A stretch of DNA of 7,805 nucleotides, taken from positions 1 to 7,805 of the forward strand of contig DPVY01000187.1 in the NCBI GenBank assembly GCA_003527965.1, given 5' to 3'. The notes under the pieces are model-generated. The model was not told where the DNA came from. It saw only the letters and a program-made list of their open reading frames with translations, and made no database searches. Below, piece by piece: positions 1 through 7,107 of this stretch. The position numbers and the translations under genes are program-made. This stretch comes from Fidelibacterota bacterium (GTDB lineage Bacteria > Fidelibacterota > UBA2242). Positions within the stretch are counted from its first letter, which is position 1, and each line of letters starts with the position of its first letter.

Positions 1-911
1 TCCACATTGGCATTAAAGAAATCGCCAACCCATTCATCTTCTGTTGTGTTTCGGATAAATGCGTCATCCATCCAGACCGTTCCGGTGGCATTAGCGCCAA
101 ATTGAAAAGATACGGTAATAGAATCAACAGTAACAGGAAAAGAAAGCAGATCAGTGCTTTTAACTTCTACCCAACCGTCAGAATTTGCATCAACTTGTGG
201 AACATCGAGAGCCAAAGGAGCTCCTAATAAATTTACACCAGCTGCTGAGTAAAAATTGTAAATGACTTGAATTTTCTCATCATTTGCCGGTGAAGTATTA
301 ACTCCCTGAGTTTTAACCCAGGCGCCAACTTCCATACCTTTGTTCGGTTCTACAAAGCAAGACCAATAGCGATAGAGGTCGTCACTCTGCCATATAGCAG
401 TTCCATCGCTGTTTGTTTTTACAATTTTCAGCGAATGTCCACCAGTTCGGGATTCATCAGTTGCCCAAATAATATCGGCAGTTGAAGATGTCCCACCAGT
501 GTTCCAATAATTAGGATTAACTGCTTCGAATCCTCCATCAGGGTACAGATTTTGACCGGTAGCGGTGTAAAACCTGGCAATTTTCAGTGAATGCCCACCT
601 GTTCTAGATTCATCAGTCGCCCATTCAAAGTATGCATCGGCTCCTTCATGAAACCAATAGTTGGGTACATTAGCCTCTAATCCACCGTATTGATACAGAT
701 TATCTCCTACGGCAGTGTAGGATCTGGCGATTTTCAGTGAATGTCCACCGGTACGCCATGCATCAGTCCCCCATTCCAGGATTGCATCAGTGCCTTCAGG
801 ATGCCAGTAGTTTGGTATATTACCTTCAAGTCCACCATTAGGAAGGATCTCCCCAAACGCTAGTGTTAACGTTGCCAGTAATAATATGACAACTTTCATC
901 ATCGTCTTCAT
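1..911 (-). CDS. Secreted carbohydrate-binding-module-like protein, 5' part (3' end outside window)
   Basis: The open frame runs from ATG at 911 to the window edge (303 codons seen) with no stop, so the protein is C-terminally incomplete here. Residues 1-20 form a signal peptide: Lys at 2 and 6, a hydrophobic core at 7-17, then Ala-Phe-Gly before Glu21, a plausible signal peptidase I site. There is no lipobox Cys. Residues 21-165 are three tandem units of about 50 residues sharing GG(L/F)E, PNYW, W.TD and RTGGHSLKI. From unit 3 to about residue 287 the pattern resembles a CBM4/9-type jelly roll: V.AWVKT at 195-201, DGWVEV at 245-250 and GTVWMDDAFI at 277-286. I infer an exported glycan-binding protein or the N-terminal part of a secreted enzyme; any catalytic domain lies beyond the window. 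An AAAGGTG ribosome site (917-923) lies 5 nt before the start. It follows the GH5-like gene by 89 bp on the same strand. Confidence 0.8.
   Translation of the reverse strand, partial: MKTMMKVVILLLATLTLAFGEILPNGGLEGNIPNYWHPEGTDAILEWGTDAWRTGGHSLKIARSYTAVGDNLYQYGGLEANVPNYWFHEGADAYFEWATDESRTGGHSLKIARFYTATGQNLYPDGGFEAVNPNYWNTGGTSSTADIIWATDESRTGGHSLKIVKTNSDGTAIWQSDDLYRYWSCFVEPNKGMEVGAWVKTQGVNTSPANDEKIQVIYNFYSAAGVNLLGAPLALDVPQVDANSDGWVEVKSTDLLSFPVTVDSITVSFQFGANATGTVWMDDAFIRNTTEDEWVGDFFNANV
417..851 (-). repeat. Three tandem ~50-codon repeats inside the secreted protein gene
   Basis: Read on the minus strand, the units are 851-702, 701-552 and 551 to about 417. Spacings are 150 bp (units 1 to 2) and 156 bp (2 to 3). 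The most conserved DNA block encodes GGHSLKI; its complement TTTTCAGTGAATG is at 731 and 581, with a one-base variant at 425. Units 1 and 2 agree at about 35 of 50 residues by hand count. Unit 3 is more diverged, carries a small insertion and continues into a full-looking domain, while units 1 and 2 do not. All lengths are multiples of three, so the frame is kept. Confidence 0.85.
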
Positions 912-964
912 TTTTTCACCTTTCTTTTAATTTTAAATTCACAAAACATGGTACTAATTCTAAT
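908..964 (-). other. Possible short leader ORF coupled to the secreted-protein gene
   Basis: A strong Shine-Dalgarno-like stretch, AGAAGGGAGG (980-971 on the minus strand), has no ATG, GTG or TTG at normal distance. Six nt after it an ATT codon (964) opens an 18-codon frame that passes through an ATG at 949. The frame ends in a TGA overlapping the next gene's ATG as ATGA. The peptide would be short and rich in Lys/Arg. Translation from ATT is rare in bacteria, so this may instead be a leftover or non-coding purine-rich element. Seen: the motif and frame. Inferred: any translation. Confidence 0.2.
917..923 (-). promoter_or_regulatory. Ribosome binding site of the secreted-protein gene
   Basis: On the minus strand AAAGGTG lies 5 nt before the ATG at 911. 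It decides in favour of this ATG over the in-frame ATGs at codons 4 and 5. It also places both N-terminal lysines ahead of the hydrophobic core of the signal peptide. Confidence 0.6.
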
Positions 965-1000
965 GCTTTACCTCCCTTCTACATAATATTTTTAAAGTGT

Positions 1001-2977
1001 TTAAAAATTATCTTCACGTCTTACATTGAAAATCCCAATTTCTTTTCTTCCTAATTCGAAATACAATCGTAATTGTCTGTCAGTTACTATTCTATAATTG
1101 ATATTAGATGATATGATACATTTATTTTTTTTTGATATTGTCAAACACACCTGATTTTCTTTCCATGAATGATTCAAAATAATGATCTTATATACATCTT
1201 CGCCGGGTATCTCCCATACGCCCATCTCCAATCCGTCGCCGTCAAGGCTGAATTCAATGTCAGAATATGCTATTCGATAAATAGATTGATATACTTTTGT
1301 CCAGTCAGTTTTCCAGCGATCGTCAAGACTCGGTAATGATAATATTTCCACCGGGTAGGATGTAAAATAAACCTTCCCTTTGCCAACTTGATGTTCAATT
1401 AAAAACGGATCACCGAATTGATCTTCCATAATGACATTACCGGAGGTGCTTAAAACCACACAATAGCCGTATTCGGGATTAGTTTTATCTAACGGAATGT
1501 TAAATCGATCACCCTGATTAAATTCACCCCAACTCTGTTTTACCTTAACCTCAAGTGAAGCTGTATCCCGAAAATCCGGCACTCCAAACTTACAATCCAT
1601 TTCAATACCGGCGAGTTCATGCCAATCCAAAACCCAGCTGTCGTTAGCAAAACTGCAATAGAGAACGCCGCCATTTAGGACGTATTCCTCTAATTGCATG
1701 CGCATCTTCTTAGTCATAATCTTAAAACGGGGAACAAACAAGACCGGGATTTCTTCAGGATTTAAGTTTAATTCATGGGAATATTTTCCATCGTCTTCTA
1801 AAATCTGAGCCGGTTCAAATATCATTTTAACATCGAGATTTGCCCTTTTTAATAAAGAAAATGTTTCCAGATACAGAGCATACCAGTCCTTAAATTCCGG
1901 CTGAAACTGATAAGGGTATTCGTAGTAATAATTGGAAGGGATAAAAAGACCGACAGTATGTTCGATCTTTTGGTAACTCTTTTGGGTTAATTCTCCGGCA
2001 ATTTCTCCGAATTTGGCAAACTCAAGCGCAGCCGGCTTCAGTGATTTATCGGTACGCACAATCCCGAACCGTTCTTCGTATGCATGGTGCGAATAAGGTC
2101 GTTTATTTTCAAAATCAAAATCATTCAGACACCAGCCCAGGGTCCCTTCAGCGCCATTAATCAAAGCGCTATAAAAAACCGAACGATAGTAATTTGCCTG
2201 ATTCTCTTCTGAGCAGAGAGTTGTCGAGGTGCCGAACTCCTCTACGATGACAGGTTGCTGCCACTCTTGCGCCATACGGATACGGAAAGCGGTCGTATAA
2301 GTGTGATGCCAGGGATTCATAACTCTGGGATAATAGTGCAGTCCGACAAAATCCTGATATTGATTCAATTTGCGTAAATGAAAGTCTGAACTTTCACCTA
2401 AAATTTCCGGATACCAGGCACCATCGCCGATACTGACCGGGCGATTGGGATCAAGCCCCTTGATCCCGGCAATAATTTCCTTCACCCAGCGGGTCACATC
2501 TTCCGGTGATTGCCGACCGATATAGTTCGGCAATTCATTGGACAGGAGCCAGCCGAGTATATAGGAAAAATCTTTAACCTCATTTACAATTGTCGAAATG
2601 TAGAATTTTGTCACATCGACGACTCGCCGATCGGTAATAAAATTTGCACCTTGTCGCCATGAGACATCCCAATCTTCCCCGGACATGTGACCCACAATAA
2701 AAGTAGGAAATGAATATAATTTATTTTCTTCACAAATATCGAGAAAAATGCGAAGTCGTTTCAGCATTAGCGGGTTTATCCGGTTTTCCTCCTCTATAAA
2801 CACCGGCATATACAAAAAAGGGCGGCAAACATTCATTCCTAACTGTTTCATCCGCCTCACATCCTCGCTCAATTCATCGGGATTCCATTCGGTCCACATA
2901 TTCAACGCCGACGATGAAGGCCAATAGTTCACACCGAGCAGAAAAATATCTTTCCCCTTTGTATCTTTAAAACTCAA
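1001..2977 (-). CDS. Clan GH-A (GH5-like) glycoside hydrolase with GH42-like C-terminal domains
   Basis: This 658-residue protein has no signal peptide, so it is probably cytoplasmic. Residues 10-330 look like a (beta/alpha)8 barrel of the cellulase/endo-mannanase superfamily (COG3934-like). Asn147-Glu148 in LLSNELPN is the expected acid/base, and Glu247 in VIVEEFGT is the expected nucleophile. HYYP (214-217) and the late Trp282 also fit the clan. Residues about 340-545 resemble the glutamine-amidotransferase-like trimerisation domain of GH42 beta-galactosidases (FVPRFKIM at 414-421, LNGGVLY at 434-440, GKGKVYFTSYP at 532-542). A small beta-domain closes the protein. The start is TTG at 2977: an in-frame TGA lies directly upstream, the first ATG (codon 27) would cut into the barrel, and AAAAGGA lies 9 nt before TTG. 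It follows lacI by 37 bp, so the two are likely co-transcribed. A beta-mannosidase or related exo-acting role is inferred from neighbours. Beta-glucosidase or beta-galactosidase activity is not excluded. Confidence 0.85.
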   Translation of the reverse strand: MSFKDTKGKDIFLLGVNYWPSSSALNMWTEWNPDELSEDVRRMKQLGMNVCRPFLYMPVFIEEENRINPLMLKRLRIFLDICEENKLYSFPTFIVGHMSGEDWDVSWRQGANFITDRRVVDVTKFYISTIVNEVKDFSYILGWLLSNELPNYIGRQSPEDVTRWVKEIIAGIKGLDPNRPVSIGDGAWYPEILGESSDFHLRKLNQYQDFVGLHYYPRVMNPWHHTYTTAFRIRMAQEWQQPVIVEEFGTSTTLCSEENQANYYRSVFYSALINGAEGTLGWCLNDFDFENKRPYSHHAYEERFGIVRTDKSLKPAALEFAKFGEIAGELTQKSYQKIEHTVGLFIPSNYYYEYPYQFQPEFKDWYALYLETFSLLKRANLDVKMIFEPAQILEDDGKYSHELNLNPEEIPVLFVPRFKIMTKKMRMQLEEYVLNGGVLYCSFANDSWVLDWHELAGIEMDCKFGVPDFRDTASLEVKVKQSWGEFNQGDRFNIPLDKTNPEYGYCVVLSTSGNVIMEDQFGDPFLIEHQVGKGKVYFTSYPVEILSLPSLDDRWKTDWTKVYQSIYRIAYSDIEFSLDGDGLEMGVWEIPGEDVYKIIILNHSWKENQVCLTISKKNKCIISSNINYRIVTDRQLRLYFELGRKEIGIFNVRREDNF

Positions 2978-2986
2978 TCAGTCGTT

Positions 2987-2993
2987 TCCTTTT
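2987..2993 (-). promoter_or_regulatory. Ribosome binding site supporting the TTG start of the GH5-like gene
   Basis: AAAAGGA on the minus strand lies 9 nt before TTG (2977-2975). The only codon between the in-frame stop (2980-2978) and the conserved barrel start that could initiate normally is this TTG; a GTG at codon 16 lies inside the GVNYWP motif. The site therefore fixes the start. Confidence 0.6.
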
Positions 2994-3014
2994 AACCTTA
3001 AAATATTTGTTTTT

Positions 3015-4052
3015 CTAATTCCCTTTTGATTCCGAATAGCTACTTTCCCGAACGATCAAATCCACCGCTATCGTACGGGTTTGCGGCGCCATGTTGGGAT
3101 TATCATTCAATTCGCAGAGCAGTTTATAGGCTTCTTTACCGATAACCAGTTTCGGTACACGCAGGGTTGACAGCTTCGGCGTACAAAATTCCGCCGGAGG
3201 AATATCATCAAAGCCTATTACAGCAATATCACCGGGAATTTTTTTACCGTATTTCTGAACGCCGCTGATCACTCCCATAGCCGTTGTATCGTTACAACAA
3301 AAGACGGCATCGATAGCCGGGTTTTTTCCTAATAATTTTATTGCACCTTTTTCGCCGATCGCCCGGGAGGTTTCCGCTTCCTCACAATAGCTATTCTTTT
3401 CCAAATAATTATTATTAATTAAGTTGTATTTTTCCAGCGCCTCTTTATACCCTCTGTAGCGTTCTTTTATTGATGGATGAAAATATGTGCCACCGACAAA
3501 AGCAATATTCTTTCGCCCGGAAAGGATCAGGCTTTCCATAGCCCGAAAAGCGCCGTTATAATTATCAATCTTCACACAGTTATAATTCTTGCCCGGCAAT
3601 TCATAATCAATTAGTACAAACGGGATGTGTTGATGGTCCAAATATTCAATCAGCGCATGAGGCACTCTGCCAGCTAACGCCACTCCATCAACATCATTAT
3701 ACCGCAAAAATCGAGGAAGATTTTCTTTAGGATCAAATTCTTCTTTCACCGTCGTCAACAGAATATAATGATCATTTTTACGGGCGGCATATTCCATCCC
3801 AAGAAAGACCTGACTGTAAAACATTTCCACTTCGGAAAAATGCCCCTCCCATATTATATAACCAATATTACCGGTCTTTTGCGTAGCCAGTTTACGAGCA
3901 GAACGGAGCGGCTTGTAATTCATCTGCTGCATAATCGATAATATCCGCTGTTTTGTCTCCGACGCTACATATCCTTTGCGATTCAGTACCAGCGAAACTG
4001 TTGACATGGACACACCGGCTTTTTTTGCAATGTCTTTTATTGTAGCTGCCAT
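3015..4052 (-). CDS. LacI/GalR-family transcriptional repressor
   Basis: The 345-residue length is normal for the family. Residues 4-24 are the helix-turn-helix (IKDIAKKAGVSMSTVSLVLN). The hinge helix at 50-58 (RSARKLATQ) carries Leu55, the residue that in this family wedges into the operator's central CpG. Residues from about 61 form a two-lobed periplasmic-binding-protein-like sensor domain, with VDGVALAG (121-128), FVGG (185-188), CCNDTTAMG (252-260) and IGFDD (279-283). The protein should bind DNA as a dimer and release or gain grip on binding a sugar; the effector cannot be read from the sequence. It is the first gene of the minus-strand arm, preceded by a strong promoter with an operator on its start site, so autoregulation is likely. 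The ribosome site is weak (GAGAA about 4-8 nt before ATG). It probably controls the GH5-like gene downstream and the divergent GH130/GH13_18/ABC genes. Confidence 0.95.
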   Translation of the reverse strand: MAATIKDIAKKAGVSMSTVSLVLNRKGYVASETKQRILSIMQQMNYKPLRSARKLATQKTGNIGYIIWEGHFSEVEMFYSQVFLGMEYAARKNDHYILLTTVKEEFDPKENLPRFLRYNDVDGVALAGRVPHALIEYLDHQHIPFVLIDYELPGKNYNCVKIDNYNGAFRAMESLILSGRKNIAFVGGTYFHPSIKERYRGYKEALEKYNLINNNYLEKNSYCEEAETSRAIGEKGAIKLLGKNPAIDAVFCCNDTTAMGVISGVQKYGKKIPGDIAVIGFDDIPPAEFCTPKLSTLRVPKLVIGKEAYKLLCELNDNPNMAPQTRTIAVDLIVRESSYSESKGN

Positions 4053-4063
4053 AATATTCTCAT

Positions 4064-4093
4064 TTGATTTATCGAAACGTTTTAATATATTCT
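4064..4093 (+). promoter_or_regulatory. Weak candidate promoter for the GH130 operon
   Basis: TTGATT (4064-4069), an 18-nt spacer and TATTCT (4088-4093) match the consensus at four of six bases in each box. The operator lies within the spacer. If used, the transcript would carry a leader of over 110 nt before GH130. No better plus-strand pair was found between 4090 and 4215, but the match is modest and the true start may lie elsewhere. Confidence 0.3.
4070..4087. promoter_or_regulatory. Candidate LacI-family operator, core AAACGTTT
   Basis: The site reads TATCGAAACGTTTTAATA. The inner eight bases (4075-4082) are a perfect palindrome centred on CpG, and the outer TAT/ATA triplets also pair; only two base pairs between them break symmetry. 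A/T-flanked palindromes with a central CG are typical LacI-family operators. It overlaps the predicted lacI transcription start just downstream of its -10 box, so a bound repressor would block the promoter. Assignment to the adjacent LacI protein is inferred from proximity. Confidence 0.65.
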
Positions 4094-4112
4094 ATCAGAT
4101 TATTTATGTCAA
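4084..4112 (-). promoter_or_regulatory. Sigma-70-type promoter of lacI and the GH5-like gene
   Basis: On the minus strand TTGACA (4112-4107) is followed by a 17-nt spacer and TATATT (4089-4084). This is a perfect -35 box and a -10 box with one mismatch, at ideal spacing. Transcription should start near 4077, about 25 nt before the lacI ATG and inside the AAACGTTT palindrome. Confidence 0.8.
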
Positions 4113-4141
4113 GCTTTTTTACAAAAATATTTTAATCGTTA

Positions 4142-4173
4142 TTTTCCGCGTTTTCCGTCGATTTTACGATTTT
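4142..4173. repeat. Short T-tract/CG repeats in the GH130 leader
   Basis: Four TTTT tracts begin at 4142, 4151, 4162 and 4170, close to helical spacing. The first two belong to a direct repeat TTTTCCG (4142-4148 and 4151-4157) and the third reads TTTTACG. The region is non-coding by its position between the divergent genes. It could bend DNA or hold a second regulator's site; no known motif was recognised. Confidence 0.35.
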
Positions 4174-4215
4174 ATGTATTACGCCAATAAAAAAATATCT
4201 AAATTTGAGTGAGTT

Positions 4216-5349
4216 ATGCAGCAATCTAAAGTAATTAAAGACAAAATTATTCTTTCACCAAAAGAAATTGATATTCACCTCTGCCCTATCCATCAAAAAA
4301 CCGGTTTAGAAACCTATATTTTAGGCACCTTTAACCCGGCGCTGACACGGCTGCCTAATGGCAACCTGCTCCTTATGGTACGGATTGCCGAGTCATTAAA
4401 AGAACCGTTAAAGGATCAGAAATTCCGCATGATCCGGTGGCATCCTGCCGATAAATATATTATCGAGGAACATTCCGCCGAACGCCTGGATACTCGTGAT
4501 CCCAGAAAATTTCGGTTTTTGGAGCATGATTTTGTAAAAGTATACGGTTTGACTTCATTTTCATGGTTGTTGCCGGTGGAGACCACTCCGGACGGACTGA
4601 GTATTATCCAAATTCATTATGATAAAATTATCGAACCCCGAACCAGTTACCAGGAGTACGGCATCGAAGATCCGCGGATCACACAAATCGGCAATACCTA
4701 CTATATGACCACCTGCTCCGTCAGCTCCGAACGGCATTCCACCACGTTGTATTCTTCGCAAGACGGTCTGAATTATCATCTTGAAGGTATCATCCTCGAC
4801 CATCAGAACAAGGATATGGTCCTGTTTCCGGAGAAAATCAATGGTTACTACATGGCCATGACCCGCCCAATGGGCGAACTCTATTTTTCCACCTATCGGG
4901 ATCAAATGTATTTACCGGGACCATCTATCAATTTAGCCCAATCCCCGGACCTGCTCCACTGGAAACCTATTGACAGCCCCTTTCTGCGCCCCCGTAAGAA
5001 TTCCAAGATCAATTTGAAACTCGGCGCCGGCGCCCAACCGATCCTCACTGACCGGGGCTGGTTAATTCTGTTCCACGGCGTCGAAAAAAACGAGACCGTC
5101 GGCATATACCGCACTTTCCGGGCGTTACTGGACAAAGAGCGCCCCTGGATCGTCAAAGACATCGATATTTGCGAACCGCTATTAGAAAGCAATACCGGTT
5201 TGATGACCGATTATCAGGATATTAGTTATTTATCCGATGTCGTTTTTACTACCGGCATTGTCGAAGCCGACGATCATTATATCATCGCTTCCGGCGAAGA
5301 TGATTTATGCTGCCGAATAACACATATAAATAAAGAGGATATCTTTTAA
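4216..5349 (+). CDS. GH130-family enzyme, probable beta-mannoside phosphorylase
   Basis: This 377-residue protein has no signal peptide and looks like a five-bladed beta-propeller of family GH130. Family landmarks are FNPA (39-42), the arginine in LLLMVRIAE (Arg56), GIEDPRIT (149-156) holding Asp152 at the place of the catalytic acid, FPEKINGYYMAM (204-215), and LGAGAQPI...LFHG (269-288) with His287. GH130 members mostly cleave beta-mannosides with phosphate to give alpha-mannose-1-phosphate; a minority are hydrolases that lack phosphate-binding basic residues. Arg56, Arg154, Lys206, Arg217 and His287 are present and could serve that role, but I could not align them to settle it. The acceptor sugar and linkage cannot be read. 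The ATG at 4216 has only a weak ribosome site (GAGTGAG just upstream). It is the first gene of the plus-strand arm, 11 bp before the GH13_18 gene. Confidence 0.88.
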   Translation: MQQSKVIKDKIILSPKEIDIHLCPIHQKTGLETYILGTFNPALTRLPNGNLLLMVRIAESLKEPLKDQKFRMIRWHPADKYIIEEHSAERLDTRDPRKFRFLEHDFVKVYGLTSFSWLLPVETTPDGLSIIQIHYDKIIEPRTSYQEYGIEDPRITQIGNTYYMTTCSVSSERHSTTLYSSQDGLNYHLEGIILDHQNKDMVLFPEKINGYYMAMTRPMGELYFSTYRDQMYLPGPSINLAQSPDLLHWKPIDSPFLRPRKNSKINLKLGAGAQPILTDRGWLILFHGVEKNETVGIYRTFRALLDKERPWIVKDIDICEPLLESNTGLMTDYQDISYLSDVVFTTGIVEADDHYIIASGEDDLCCRITHINKEDIF

Positions 5350-5360
5350 TCCATTTTATT

Positions 5361-7079
5361 GTGAAACACCTGGATAAGATCAAACAGATAGCGACTGAAC
5401 TTTACGGACCGGTCGAGACGGAAAAATTCCTGACCACTCTAAAAGATCTACTTAAAACCCATCAATCGGGCAATCCACCGGTAAACCCGGTCCGGAAAGA
5501 ATTAGACGAGTCCGACCTCGCGCTCATCTGCTATGGCGATAATTTCAGAAGCACGGATATTTCACATCTACAATCATTAAAAGTATTTTTAGATGAACAT
5601 CTCGCAGGACTAATTTCACTGGTCCATCTCCTGCCCTTTTATCCCTATTCTTCCGACGATGGATTTGCCGTCATCGATTATAAAAAGGTCAATCCCGATT
5701 TCGGCGACTGGGCCGACATTAAAGATCTTCATCAAAACTTTGAACTGATTTTCGATGCGGTTGTCAACCATATTTCCGCGAAAAGTCACTGGCTGCGAGA
5801 ATATCTCAATGGCAATCCGGATTACTCCGACTTTTTCATCGATATCGATCCCGGCGTCGACCTGTCGGAAGTGACCCGGGCGCGGGTCCACCCCCTGCTT
5901 ACCCGCTTTGAGAAAGCAGGAAAACCGGTTCATTTATGGACGACTTTCAGCGAGGATCAGGTTGATCTGAATTATCAAAACCCACGGGTTCTTCTCGAAG
6001 TTATCGACATATTGCTTTTCTATGCCTCGCAGGGCGCCCGAATCATCCGCCTTGACGCAATAGGTCATCTCTGGAAGCGAATCGGGACAAGTTGCCTGAG
6101 TCTTAAAGAGGCTCATCAAATTGTCCAACTGTTTCACCTCGTCATGGACCTCGCCTATCCGGATGTGCTTCTATTATCTGAGACCAACGTCCCTTTCCGG
6201 GAGAACCTGAGCTATTTCGGCAACGGTCAAAATGAAGTTCAAATGGTCTATCAATTCGCTTTACCGGGGCTGGTGCTTTACAGCCTACATCGATCCGATG
6301 CAACGGCGCTGATGAATTGGCTGAAAACCGTTCCGCCGGCGCCCGGAAAGTGTCTCTATCTGAATGTCCTGGCAACGCATGACGGCATCGGCGTCCGACC
6401 GCTGGAGGGAATTCTTTCCGACCCCGAAATAGCCGCCATAGCGGACAATATTGCTCAAACCGGAGGATATACCTCGTCAAAAAAATCGACTGACGGCTCG
6501 CTATGTCCCTATGAATTAAATTCAACCTACTATTCCGCCCTGGCGACTTTTCAGGATGAATCGTTGAATATAAGAAAATATCTCGCTTCCCAGGCGATTT
6601 TACTATCGCTGGCAGGCTTACCGGCAATCTATATCCATAGTCTATTCGGTACGGAAAATGATTGCGACAGCGCCCGGACCACCGGTCAAAAACGCTCTGT
6701 CAACCGCCGTAAATTCAATCTGTCGGAAATCCGGGGAATTCTGTCCAACCCTGAGAACCGGATGACAAAAATATTTTTCGCTTACAAAAAAATGATCGAA
6801 ATACGTCGTCAACAGCGGGCATTTCACCCCAAAGGCTCTCAAAAAGTCATTCCGATAGCCGGTGAAGTCTTTTCAATTCTACGGTCTTCCCCTGATAATC
6901 TCGAAAGCATTCTTGTCCTCATTAATATGACGCCCGAAATATTGCCGGTCGCACTGCCGGAAAACGTATTCCAATCAAAAAATAAAATTCGAAACATTCT
7001 GACCGATTCCCCGGTTCAGGTCCGGAAAGAAATAGAAATGTCGCCTTACCAGGTGCTATGGTTAAAGGGGCAAAAGTGA
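5361..7079 (+). CDS. GH13 subfamily 18 phosphorylase, glucosylglycerate-phosphorylase-like
   Basis: This 572-residue cytoplasmic TIM-barrel enzyme belongs to the sucrose phosphorylase subfamily of GH13. Landmarks: LLPFYPYSSDDGF (90-102), DAVVNH (132-137), nucleophile Asp232 in RLDAIG, acid/base Glu274 in SETN, and stabilising Asp341 in ATHDGIG. Retaining GH13_18 enzymes convert an alpha-glucoside plus phosphate into alpha-glucose-1-phosphate. The length (sucrose phosphorylases are nearer 490-500) and the segment HLWKRIGTSC...H...LF after the nucleophile resemble glucosylglycerate phosphorylases such as E. coli YcjM more than sucrose phosphorylases. Glucosylglycerol or another acceptor remains possible. 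The start is GTG at 5361: an in-frame TAA sits at 5331-5333 and no ATG lies between. The only ribosome-site-like sequence (AAAGAGGA, 5332-5339) is about 21 nt away, so translation may depend on coupling to GH130, whose stop is 11 bp upstream. malK-like follows after 36 bp. Confidence 0.92.
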   Translation: MKHLDKIKQIATELYGPVETEKFLTTLKDLLKTHQSGNPPVNPVRKELDESDLALICYGDNFRSTDISHLQSLKVFLDEHLAGLISLVHLLPFYPYSSDDGFAVIDYKKVNPDFGDWADIKDLHQNFELIFDAVVNHISAKSHWLREYLNGNPDYSDFFIDIDPGVDLSEVTRARVHPLLTRFEKAGKPVHLWTTFSEDQVDLNYQNPRVLLEVIDILLFYASQGARIIRLDAIGHLWKRIGTSCLSLKEAHQIVQLFHLVMDLAYPDVLLLSETNVPFRENLSYFGNGQNEVQMVYQFALPGLVLYSLHRSDATALMNWLKTVPPAPGKCLYLNVLATHDGIGVRPLEGILSDPEIAAIADNIAQTGGYTSSKKSTDGSLCPYELNSTYYSALATFQDESLNIRKYLASQAILLSLAGLPAIYIHSLFGTENDCDSARTTGQKRSVNRRKFNLSEIRGILSNPENRMTKIFFAYKKMIEIRRQQRAFHPKGSQKVIPIAGEVFSILRSSPDNLESILVLINMTPEILPVALPENVFQSKNKIRNILTDSPVQVRKEIEMSPYQVLWLKGQK

Positions 7080-7103
7080 CATTATCAATAATAAAAATTG
7101 GAC

Positions 7104-7107
7104 GGAG
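7104..7107 (+). promoter_or_regulatory. Ribosome binding site of the ABC ATPase gene
   Basis: GGAG lies 8 nt before the ATG at 7116. It is the clearest ribosome site in the plus-strand arm and fixes this start. The 36-bp gap after the GH13_18 stop holds no hairpin followed by a T-run, so read-through transcription is expected. Confidence 0.6.

Noticed and set aside
417..851. Repeated DNA at 150-bp spacing considered as a CRISPR or intergenic repeat array
   Set aside because: The repeats are in frame, too long and imperfect, and encode conserved protein motifs; only three units are present.
912..1000. Intrinsic terminator between the GH5-like gene and the secreted-protein gene
   Set aside because: The stretch is AT-rich but has no GC stem followed by a T-run on the minus strand. 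Whether the two genes share a transcript stays open.
3976..4212. Plus-strand 78-codon open frame covering the lacI start and its promoter
   Set aside because: It overlaps the lacI helix-turn-helix region and the intergenic promoter; no recognisable domain and no ribosome site.
4561..5192. Minus-strand open frames under GH130
   Set aside because: Antisense shadows of a clear GH130 gene; the predicted peptides have no domain and low-complexity composition.
5361..7079. Calling the GH13_18 enzyme a sucrose phosphorylase
   Set aside because: It is about 70 residues longer than typical sucrose phosphorylases, and the segment after the nucleophile resembles glucosylglycerate phosphorylases.
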